Below, piece after piece: positions 17,272 through 25,077 of a stretch of DNA of 45,190 nucleotides (the first letter of the stretch is position 1; the number at the start of each line of letters is the position of its first letter). The position numbers and the translations under genes are program-made. The notes beneath the pieces are model-generated. The model was not told the DNA's origin, searched no databases, and was given only the letters and a program-made list of their open reading frames with translations. Origin of the DNA: an uncultured Pseudomonadota bacterium (GTDB taxonomy: Bacteria; Myxococcota_A; UBA796; SXON01); contig CAIXRH010000174.1 in NCBI GenBank assembly GCA_903921785.1, positions 1 to 45,190 on the forward strand, read 5' to 3'.

Positions 17272-17772
17272 TCACTCCCGCGTCGGCGCCGCGTCGGGTG
17301 GCGCCGTTTTCGCGGCGCGGCGCGCCCGCTGCTTCTGGGACTCCGCCTTGAGGATCAACGCGCCGTTCGCGCCCGGATCGACCCGGACCCCCGCGAGCGT
17401 CAGCGCGGCCGCCATCAGCGCCTCGACCTCCGGACGCGCCAGGTCGGCGGCCGCCCCGACGGCGACGAACCGCACGGTTTTCGCCCTGCCCTGGAGGAGC
17501 TTCTGGGGGTCGGCCTTCGCGAGCTGCGCTCCCTGCGTGAAGTACAGGCTCACGCGGTCGGGGTACACCGCGAGGGAGCACACGCCCTCGTAGCCCTGGG
17601 CGCTGGGCGAGTAGGCGATCACCAACGAACCTTGGTTCTCGTAGACGTACACGATCTCCGACAGCCCGGGGAGCCGGGCCCGCAACTTCGCGCGGACGGC
17701 GAGGCCGAACTCGGCGATCGGCGGGGCGTACGCCGCGAAGAACGCGGCGAGCTGGGTTTCCTCAGGGGTCAT
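17272..17772 (-). CDS. DUF1801-like small protein
   Basis: A 166-residue protein without a signal peptide. LAAFFAAYAPPIAEFGLAVR, then SEIVYVYENQGSLVIAYSP and VSLYFTQGAQL follow the layout of DUF1801 (YdhG/YdeI-like) proteins, whose biochemical role is not established. The C-terminal 25 residues are basic and low-complexity (KAESQKQRARRAAKTAP). The ATG at 17772 is preceded by GGAG at about ten bases; an ATG 20 codons earlier is less likely. It is convergent with the amidotransferase gene and divergent from the FHA activator. Confidence 0.75.
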   Translation of the reverse strand: MTPEETQLAAFFAAYAPPIAEFGLAVRAKLRARLPGLSEIVYVYENQGSLVIAYSPSAQGYEGVCSLAVYPDRVSLYFTQGAQLAKADPQKLLQGRAKTVRFVAVGAAADLARPEVEALMAAALTLAGVRVDPGANGALILKAESQKQRARRAAKTAPPDAAPTRE

Positions 17773-17931
17773 CGACGCCGGCTCCAGGGTACCGCGTTCA
17801 CCGTAGTTGCTGGCGGCGGGGATGTCCATCGACGGAGGGTGACGCAGCGGGCCGCGCCGCGGCCGCTCCGCCCCGAACGAGACCGCTCCTCGGGTTGTCC
17901 GCCCGCGATCCCAAGACGCCGCTCCCCGTCG

Positions 17932-17947
17932 GATACACTGTCGGCGC
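17932..17947 (+). promoter_or_regulatory. Near-start -10 element of the FHA activator gene
   Basis: GATAC at 17932-17936 lies eleven bases before the ATG, and TACACT (17934-17939) fits a -10 hexamer eight bases from the start. There is no ribosome binding site in between, so a leaderless or near-leaderless mRNA is likely. Confidence 0.4.
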
Positions 17948-19342
<1,395 letters not shown>

Positions 19343-19418
19343 GCCGGCCGCGCGACCGCCCCGCGCCGCCGCCCGGTCACGGTGTGCTGCCCGCGCCGCC
19401 GCGCGTGGCGAAGCCGCC

Positions 19419-20993
19419 CTACCGCCCCACCGCCTCCGCGCCCGCGTTCTCCCCGGCCACCCGCCCGCCGAGCACCACCGCCGTGAGGGAGCCGGTGAAG
19501 CCGTAGTCCCCGACCATCGAGCCTCCCGCCATGCCGGACACCTCCCCGGCGGCGTACACCCCGGGGATCGGGTTGCCGTCGGTGTCGAGGACGCGGCCCT
19601 GGAGGTCCACATCCACGCCGCCGAACGCCTTGGCTGCCGATGCGGCGACGGGAACGGCGTAAAACGGCGCGTCGCGCACCGGCACCCCGGGGTCGGCGGC
19701 CGGGTCCCGGTAGGGGTCGGTCACCCGGCCGTCGGCGCTGTCGTTCCACTCGGCCACGGTGGTGCCGAGGGTGGTCGCGTCCAGGCCGACGGAGCCGGCG
19801 AGCGCGTCGAGGTCGTCGGCGCGGAGGGCGATCCCGGCGTTGACCAGCTCCTCCAGCGAGCGGAACCTCCCCGTGGCGGGGTTGAGGAATCGGGTGGCCT
19901 CGAAGTGGCGGTCCGCGACCAGCCAGGCCAGCCCGCCCGGCTGGTTGACCCGGGTTCGACCGACGATGAAGCTGTTCACCCCCGACTCGTCCACGAAGCG
20001 CTCGGCGGAGAGGTTCACCCAGGGGGCGCTGCTCATGTCCAGGGTCACCACCTCGCTGAGCGCGGTGTCCGGGTCGAGCGTCCCGTGGGCGTAGAACCCG
20101 ATCGCCTGGAGGTTCTGGGTGCGCGCGCCGAGCCCCTCCAGCATCGTGAGCCCGGCGCCGTCCGCGCCGACGAAGGAGCCGTAGGCGAGCTGGGTGTCGT
20201 CCAGCTCGGGGAAGAGCGCCCGCACCCGGTCGAGGTCGCGGAGGAAGCCGCCGGTGGCGACGATGACCGCGTCGGCGCCGAGGGTGTGCTCGCCAGACGC
20301 GTCGGTCCAGCGGACGCCGGCCACGCGGCCGTCGTGCACCAGGAGCTCCTCGGCGGTGGACGCCAGGCGAAGGTCCAGGTCGGGCTGCTGGTCGAGCAGC
20401 GCCTGGACCAGCGCTTCCCCTTCCCCCTCCACCTCCTCCACCCGGTCGGTGACGCCGGACGAAGGATCCCCGCCGGGCACGGTCCAGCTCACGCCGAAGC
20501 CCTCCAGCCAGTCGTGGACCATCGCCACGTTGTTCTCGGCGAAGAACTGGAACCAGGGGTCGGTGACGTCGCCGCCGGTGAAGTCGGGCCACTCGGCGGC
20601 GAGCTGCTCCGGCGAGTCGACGATGCCCGCCGACGCCTGCTCCGGCGAGCCGGAGAACATCATCAGCCCGCCCGCCCACATCGCCGCGCCGCCCGCCTCG
20701 GGTTCGCGCTCGAGGATCACCACCGACGCGCCGGCTTCCCGCGCTTCGATCGCCGCGGAGAGCCCCGCGACCCCCGCGCCGATGATCACCACGTCCACCG
20801 CTTCGTCGACGACCCAGGGGTCCCCGGAGTCGCCGGTGTCGGCGCTGTCGCCCGAGTCGACACTGTCGGCGGTGTCCCCCGTGTCGCCGCTGTCGGCCGT
20901 GTCGCCGGTCACCGACGAGTCGACGGGACGGCGGTCGGGCGACGCAGAGTCGCCCGGCGTGGGGTCACACGCCGCGAGCAGCCAGAGGATCAT
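19419..20993 (-). CDS. FAD-dependent flavoprotein, fumarate-reductase-like, lipoprotein-anchored
   Basis: A 524-residue protein with a lipobox in its first nine residues (MILWLLAAC). Residues about 12-60 form a linker made almost only of Asp, Ser, Thr and Gly (DSGDTGDTADSVDSGDSADT). Then comes a Rossmann FAD site (VVIIGAGVAGLSAAIEAREA), the EREPEAGGAAMWAGGLM segment, ADAVIVATGGF and a C-terminal GVYAAGEVSGMAGGSMVGDY, all typical of the FAD_binding_2 fumarate reductase/3-ketosteroid dehydrogenase group. It would face the periplasm or surface on a flexible tether. The electron donor and substrate are unknown; there is no heme motif. The ATG overlaps the TGA of the HMA chaperone gene (ATGA). Confidence 0.87.
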   Translation of the reverse strand: MILWLLAACDPTPGDSASPDRRPVDSSVTGDTADSGDTGDTADSVDSGDSADTGDSGDPWVVDEAVDVVIIGAGVAGLSAAIEAREAGASVVILEREPEAGGAAMWAGGLMMFSGSPEQASAGIVDSPEQLAAEWPDFTGGDVTDPWFQFFAENNVAMVHDWLEGFGVSWTVPGGDPSSGVTDRVEEVEGEGEALVQALLDQQPDLDLRLASTAEELLVHDGRVAGVRWTDASGEHTLGADAVIVATGGFLRDLDRVRALFPELDDTQLAYGSFVGADGAGLTMLEGLGARTQNLQAIGFYAHGTLDPDTALSEVVTLDMSSAPWVNLSAERFVDESGVNSFIVGRTRVNQPGGLAWLVADRHFEATRFLNPATGRFRSLEELVNAGIALRADDLDALAGSVGLDATTLGTTVAEWNDSADGRVTDPYRDPAADPGVPVRDAPFYAVPVAASAAKAFGGVDVDLQGRVLDTDGNPIPGVYAAGEVSGMAGGSMVGDYGFTGSLTAVVLGGRVAGENAGAEAVGR

Positions 20994-21202
20994 CCACGGA
21001 CATCATACCCGGCATCCTGCACGACGCGCACCAACGTGTCGCGGCGGAGCCCTTCGCCGGTGACCGCGGCCTTGCCGCTTTTGAGGTCGACCTTCACGTC
21101 CTTCACCCCGGAGACGTTGCGCAGCGCCTTGTCCACCGAGGCGACGCAGCCGCCGCAGCTCATCCCGTCCACCACCAGCTCGATTGAGTTCGTGTTGTCC
21201 AT
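20990..21202 (-). CDS. Heavy-metal-associated (CopZ-like) chaperone
   Basis: A 70-residue HMA-domain protein: VDGMSCGGCVASVDKAL holds the metal-binding CxxC, and VSGVKDVKVDLKSGKAAV and LVRVVQDAGYDV complete the beta-alpha-beta-beta-alpha-beta fold. Such proteins carry Cu(I) or related soft metals to P-type ATPases. No ATPase is in the window; instead the gene is translationally coupled to the FAD lipoprotein. AGGA lies about six bases before the ATG, and GATAG at nine bases suggests a promoter directly at the start codon. Confidence 0.92.
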   Translation of the reverse strand: MDNTNSIELVVDGMSCGGCVASVDKALRNVSGVKDVKVDLKSGKAAVTGEGLRRDTLVRVVQDAGYDVRG

Positions 21203-21232
21203 GGTCGCTTCCTATCCGGTTAGGCTGCCGCC
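21203..21232. promoter_or_regulatory. Shared divergent promoter/operator palindrome
   Basis: The 30-base gap between the chaperone gene (minus) and the 29-residue peptide gene (plus) holds CCTATCCGGTTAGG (21211-21224), palindromic but for its two middle A/T positions. On the plus strand GTTAG (21219-21223) is nine bases before GTG 21233. On the minus strand GATAG (complement of 21212-21216) is nine bases before ATG 21202. One dyad thus supplies two back-to-back -10 elements and would suit a regulator that controls both. Confidence 0.5.
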
Positions 21233-21322
21233 GTGAGCTTCGCCCTCTTCGTCGGCCTCGGATCCGTGCTCGCGGTCATCGCCATCGCCGTATGGCTCAT
21301 CCAGCTCGCGCCCGACGCATGA
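21233..21322 (+). CDS. 29-residue single-pass membrane peptide
   Basis: A GTG-started frame encodes a peptide that is one transmembrane helix (FALFVGLGSVLAVIAIAVWL) with a short tail (IQLAPDA). Its TGA overlaps the ATG of the next gene (ATGA at 21319-21322), and a -10 element lies exactly nine bases before the GTG; both support real translation. It is too short for family assignment. The position next to a copper-type chaperone recalls small oxidase-assembly peptides, but the resemblance is only in hydrophobicity. Confidence 0.55.
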   Translation: MSFALFVGLGSVLAVIAIAVWLIQLAPDA

Positions 21323-21633
21323 CCTTCGCCTCCCACTACGACGAAGCGGCGTTCCACCACGGCCCCCCCGCGCTGTTCCTGCCCGACCCGCGCGGCAACC
21401 TTCGGGTCGACCCCGAGCGCACCCGCGAGCTCTGGCTGGAGCTCCCCGAGCCCACCGGCCACGAGGCGGTGGTGTACGTCGCCACCGACCGCATCACCGG
21501 GGTGAAGATGGTCATCGCCACCAATTGCCCGGCGTTGGCGGCGGTGCTCCCGCGTGTCACGCTGGCGCGGGCGGCCGACTACGCCACGGCGAAGGCCGAG
21601 GTCGCCGGCCAATGGGGCATCGCGGCGGGCTGA
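21319..21633 (+). CDS. Conserved-looking small cytosolic protein, unknown function
   Basis: A 104-residue protein without signal or membrane segment. PALFLPDPRGNLRVDPERTR and VVYVATDRITGVKMVIATN suggest a compact alpha/beta domain; no family recognised. The ATG overlaps the stop of the membrane peptide, giving a two-gene unit transcribed away from the chaperone operon. Codon use is like that of its neighbours. Confidence 0.7.
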   Translation: MTFASHYDEAAFHHGPPALFLPDPRGNLRVDPERTRELWLELPEPTGHEAVVYVATDRITGVKMVIATNCPALAAVLPRVTLARAADYATAKAEVAGQWGIAAG

Positions 21634-21751
21634 GCGGCGGGGCTGGCGGTTTGTAGGGTGTTTTTCTTGGGGCAGGGGGGCTGACGCCCCCCCTGGCCGC
21701 CGCGGCGCCCGAGGGTGCGCGACGCGCCGGACCGCCGGGGCGGGCACAGCG

Positions 21752-21828
21752 CCCGGCGAGCCGACTCCCGGCGAGCCGACTCCCGGCGAGCCGACTCCCG
21801 GCGAGCCGACTCCCGGCGAGCCAGATTC
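21752..21828 (+). repeat. 15-base tandem repeat, about five copies
   Basis: Four exact units of CCCGGCGAGCCGACT (21752-21766, 21767-21781, 21782-21796, 21797-21811) are followed by a degenerate fifth. The unit length is a multiple of three, so every frame reads as a pentapeptide repeat (for example PGEPT or RRADS), but no start or coding context supports translation. It lies 31 bases before the start of the dioxygenase gene and may vary in copy number by replication slippage. Confidence 0.8.
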
Positions 21829-21837
21829 CGGGGCGTT

Positions 21838-21855
21838 ACGGGGCGGGAGCCCCGT
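21838..21855 (+). promoter_or_regulatory. 5' hairpin at the dioxygenase start
   Basis: ACGGGGC-GGGA-GCCCCGT is a perfect 7-bp stem with a four-base loop that ends four bases before the tandem ATG ATG. The GGGAG that could bind the ribosome is inside the loop and stem, so the hairpin could limit translation initiation. Confidence 0.45.
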
Positions 21856-21858
21856 CCC

Positions 21859-22827
21859 ATGATGACCCCCCTCGCTCCGCGTCACCCGCCCGACCGTACG
21901 GGTGAGCCGCCGCCCGCGCCGCTCGACGAGTCGGCCTGGCTCCACCTCGATCCTGCCGAAGCCGCCGCCAAGGCTGCCGGCCTGCCGCTGGGGCAGCGCT
22001 TCCGGCTCGGTCCCGAGATCACCCCCGTCCAACACGCGTTCCTCGACCGCCACGGCTACGTCGTGTTCGACGCCGTCGCCGCGCCCGCCGAGGTGGACAC
22101 CCTCCTCGCCGAGATCGACCGGGTGGAGGCGGAGCTCCTCGCGGCCGGGCAGCAGAAGGTGCACGGCGTGCCGCTGTGGTTCGGCCCCGACCCCGACGGC
22201 AACGAGTACCTGTACCGGATGGGCTTCTCCTCGGTTCGCAGCCCGTACCTCTCGAACTTCGTGCGCGACGCGCGCTTCGAGCCCATCCGCCGGCTCATCG
22301 GCGACGACGCCCGCATCGGCGAGCGCGAGAAGGACGGCGTGGTCTTCAACCGGTACGTGAACGCGCCGGGGAGCCTGCGGCCGAACCTCGCCTGGCACAC
22401 CGACGCGCTGCGGGACGTCTTCTACAATTGGCGCATGCCCGGGCCGATGCTCAACGTGGGCCTGCACTTCGACCGCATCCGCCCCGCCGACGGCGGCCTC
22501 CGCGTGCTCCCCGGCACCCACACCCAGGGGGCGTTCTCCACGTTGTTCCGGAAGATCCACTTCGTCACGCAGGCGCCCGACCCGCGCGAGGTGGCGGTGG
22601 AGACCTGGCCCGGGGACCTCACGGTGCACGACGGGCGGATGTGGCACAAGGTGGACACCAGCCCCCGTCAAGGCTGGCCATCCCTCCGGCGAAGCATGTA
22701 CGTCCCCTACGTGCGGGACGCGGTGCTGGAGAAGGACGAGAACAGCCCCACCCCCGCCTACCTCCGCCTGTTCGACACCATCGTGAAGTGGCGGGCGGCG
22801 CGCGCGCGGAAGCGGATCAAGGGGTAG
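21859..22827 (+). CDS. Phytanoyl-CoA dioxygenase (PhyH)-family Fe(II)/2-oxoglutarate oxygenase
   Basis: A 322-residue cytosolic protein of the double-stranded beta-helix fold. NLAWHTDALRD gives the HxD pair (His180, Asp182), HDGRMWHKVD a distal histidine (likely His263), and PSLRRSMYVPY the arginine (277/278) that would hold 2-oxoglutarate. DGGLRVLPGTHTQG is the usual PhyH loop. Members hydroxylate lipids, amino acids or secondary metabolites; the substrate is unknown. Two adjacent ATGs (21859, 21862) could both start it. The frame is open upstream through the 15-base repeat, but that stretch looks non-coding. Confidence 0.85.
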   Translation: MMTPLAPRHPPDRTGEPPPAPLDESAWLHLDPAEAAAKAAGLPLGQRFRLGPEITPVQHAFLDRHGYVVFDAVAAPAEVDTLLAEIDRVEAELLAAGQQKVHGVPLWFGPDPDGNEYLYRMGFSSVRSPYLSNFVRDARFEPIRRLIGDDARIGEREKDGVVFNRYVNAPGSLRPNLAWHTDALRDVFYNWRMPGPMLNVGLHFDRIRPADGGLRVLPGTHTQGAFSTLFRKIHFVTQAPDPREVAVETWPGDLTVHDGRMWHKVDTSPRQGWPSLRRSMYVPYVRDAVLEKDENSPTPAYLRLFDTIVKWRAARARKRIKG

Positions 22828-22832
22828 GGCGC

Positions 22833-22935
22833 GGGCCCTCCGCCTCCGCCGGCCCTACAGCGATCGGGGGTCCGTCAGCTTCCCGGTGACCGCGCTGGCC
22901 GCGGCGACGGCGGGAGAGACCAGGTAAACAGGGCC
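22833..22935 (-). pseudogene. Decayed copy of the 3' end of the aconitase-superfamily gene
   Basis: This 103-base stretch aligns without gaps to 23027-23129, exactly 194 bases away and in the same orientation. The coding part (22855-22935) encodes GPVYLVSPAVAAASAVTGKL then TDPRSL and a stop; the intact gene differs only by Phe for Tyr. About 15 of 81 coding bases differ, all but one synonymous, including TCT against AGC for serine. The homology continues 22 bases past the stop. It has no start or upstream gene body, so it looks like the tail of a lost paralogue. Confidence 0.75.
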
Positions 22936-23048
22936 GGCACCCTCCGCGCCGGCGGTGCGGCGCTCCGGGCCGGCTCCGGGCCCCTCGCGGCCTTGTCGGC
23001 CGCGTGCCTCGAATGACTCGGCACCGGGGCCCTCCGCGTCGGCGGGGC

Positions 23049-24962
23049 CTACAGCGACCGAGGGTCCGTCAGCTTCCCGGTGACGGCGCTGGCCGCTGCA
23101 ACCGCGGGGCTCACGAGGAACACTGGCCCCGCCGACCCCATTCGCCGGTCGAAGTTGCGGTTCGTGGTGCTCGCCGTGGTCTCGCCGGGGAGCGGGATGC
23201 CCGGGCCGTTGCCGATGCAGCTCCCGCAGCCCGGGGGCGACACGACCGCGCCGAGGTCCTTGAACAGGGCGAGGAGCCCCTCCTTCTCGGCCGCCGCGGC
23301 GACGTCGAAGCTGGAGGGGGTGACGGTGACCCGGACCCCCGGGCCGATCTTGCGGCCGCGGAGCACGTCGGCGGCGGCGCGGAGGTCGGCCAGGGAGCCG
23401 CCGGTGCAGGAAGCGATGACCACGTTGTGGATCGCCACGTCGGTCATGTCGGAGAGGGAGGCGCGGTTGCGGCTGTCCCCAGGGGTGGCGACGGTGAGCG
23501 GCACATCGTCGAGGTTGACCTCGATGACGCGCTCGTAGGTGGCGCCCTCGTCGGGGTGCACGAGGTCGGCCGTGCAGTCGACGCCGCGGCGGGCCTTCAC
23601 GAAGTCCACGATCGGCTTGCAGGGCTCGACCACGCCGGTCATCAAGCCGCCTTCCACCGTCATGTTGGTGAGGACGGAGAGCTCGTCCACGCTCCAGTGG
23701 TCGAGCGCGGGGCCGCCGAGCTGGATCACGCAGGTGTCCGTCGGCGAAGAGCGCCAGTGCTCCTCGCGGAAGTACGGATCCCCGATGATGTGGAGGATGA
23801 GGTCCTTCGGGGAGAGGACGCCCTTCGGATCGCCCGAGACCACGATGCGGACGACCTTCGGCACCGTGACCGGGATGAGCCCGGTGCGGAACGCGAAGGC
23901 CATGGCGGTGCTGCCGACGCCGAACGCGAAGGCGTTCATCACGCCCGCGGTGGGGGTGTGGCTGTCGGTGAGGACGATCACGTCCCCCGGACGGGCATAA
24001 TCTTCCACCACGAGGCGGTGGCAGACGCCGGGCTTGAACGGACGCCCCGGCCCGTGGAGGCGGATGCCGTACTCTTCGCACGCATCCACCATCTCGGCGG
24101 TGAGCTGCTTCGCGGGGGCGAGGCGGGCCTTCTTCACGTTGTCGGGGACGGTGGGCTCGTCGATGAGCACGAAGTGGTCTTCGAAGGCGGCGATGAGATC
24201 GGGCTCGACCATCGGCGCGGCGCCGAACGCTTCGCGGTAGAGCGAGACGACCATGCCGGCCGTGTACTCGTGCACGCCGCGGAAGCCGGTGCGGCAGAGC
24301 ACCTGATGGCCGGGCGCCACCGCCGCGATGCCGTGATCGGTGCCGCCGACCCAGGTCTTCCGGGCGATGATCTTCTCCACCGCGTTGAGCGGCCGGGCGG
24401 GCACCGCCACGTCGTACGTGGGCTGCACTTCCCCCGCGAGGAGCCGCTTGCCGTACTCCAGGAGGCCGCCCCCCTCGGCGACGGCGCGAAAGAAGTCCGG
24501 AAGGTCCTCGAAGAACTTCCGAGTGTCCACCTCTTCGCCGCCCTGGAGCCGGTCGATCACCGAGAAGTCGGTGGTGAACGGCATGCCGCCGTAGACCATG
24601 TTCTCCTGGAAGATGCGCTGGAAGCTCCGCGCCACCACGAGCTCGATGCCCGCGCCTTCGTGGGCCACCACCGCCACCTCTCGCGAGGAGCCGGAGCCGT
24701 AGGCGTCGCCGCCGACGATGACCTGGAAGCCGCCGGACTGCACCGAGTCCTTGCGCACGACCTCCTTGAAGTTCTCCAAGAACCAGGGGCCGAGCACCGC
24801 GGGGGTGTACCCGAGCGTGCAGGCCGCGCCCGAGATCATCAGGTCGGTGTTGACGCCATAGTGCAGCGGTTGGCCGGCCCAGGCGAGGTTCTCCCCTTGA
24901 AGCTGGGAGTTCACCAGGGCGGGGTCGTCCGCCAGGAACAGGATGCGGCCAGTGAGCTTCAT
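23049..24962 (-). CDS. Aconitase/isopropylmalate-dehydratase superfamily protein, swivel domain first
   Basis: A 637-residue [4Fe-4S] hydro-lyase. The small swivel domain comes first (about 1-190, with YGSGSSRE at 88-95 and ARSFQRIFQENMVYGGMPF), followed by the catalytic domains. The cluster ligands are Cys519 (ASCTGGS) and Cys579/Cys582 (GCGSC). VLTDSHTPTAGVMNAFAFGV is the substrate-domain signature. The order is that of AcnB without its HEAT domain, and the reverse of AcnA or a LeuC-LeuD fusion. It interconverts a hydroxy-acid such as citrate, homocitrate or isopropylmalate; which one is not clear. GATAG lies ten bases before the ATG. A duplicate of its last 27 codons lies downstream. Confidence 0.87.
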   Translation of the reverse strand: MKLTGRILFLADDPALVNSQLQGENLAWAGQPLHYGVNTDLMISGAACTLGYTPAVLGPWFLENFKEVVRKDSVQSGGFQVIVGGDAYGSGSSREVAVVAHEGAGIELVVARSFQRIFQENMVYGGMPFTTDFSVIDRLQGGEEVDTRKFFEDLPDFFRAVAEGGGLLEYGKRLLAGEVQPTYDVAVPARPLNAVEKIIARKTWVGGTDHGIAAVAPGHQVLCRTGFRGVHEYTAGMVVSLYREAFGAAPMVEPDLIAAFEDHFVLIDEPTVPDNVKKARLAPAKQLTAEMVDACEEYGIRLHGPGRPFKPGVCHRLVVEDYARPGDVIVLTDSHTPTAGVMNAFAFGVGSTAMAFAFRTGLIPVTVPKVVRIVVSGDPKGVLSPKDLILHIIGDPYFREEHWRSSPTDTCVIQLGGPALDHWSVDELSVLTNMTVEGGLMTGVVEPCKPIVDFVKARRGVDCTADLVHPDEGATYERVIEVNLDDVPLTVATPGDSRNRASLSDMTDVAIHNVVIASCTGGSLADLRAAADVLRGRKIGPGVRVTVTPSSFDVAAAAEKEGLLALFKDLGAVVSPPGCGSCIGNGPGIPLPGETTASTTNRNFDRRMGSAGPVFLVSPAVAAASAVTGKLTDPRSL

Positions 24963-24977
24963 GGGGGGGCTTCTATC
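24963..24977 (-). promoter_or_regulatory. Near-start -10 element of the aconitase-like gene
   Basis: On the minus strand GATAG is separated from the ATG at 24962 by ten bases (AAG and seven C). No purine-rich ribosome binding site is present in that stretch, as expected for a leaderless or very short leader. Confidence 0.4.
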
Positions 24978-25077
24978 CGCGAACCCCTCCGCCGGCCCGT
25001 CGTGATACTCGAACCGGGATGGGCACGCGCGTCAGCCCCAACGTCGGGACCGCGCCACGTATGGCGACGCCCGCCGT

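Noticed and set aside
21752-21828. CRISPR-like array
   Set aside because: The units are 15 bases with no spacers, and no cas gene is present; it is a simple tandem repeat.
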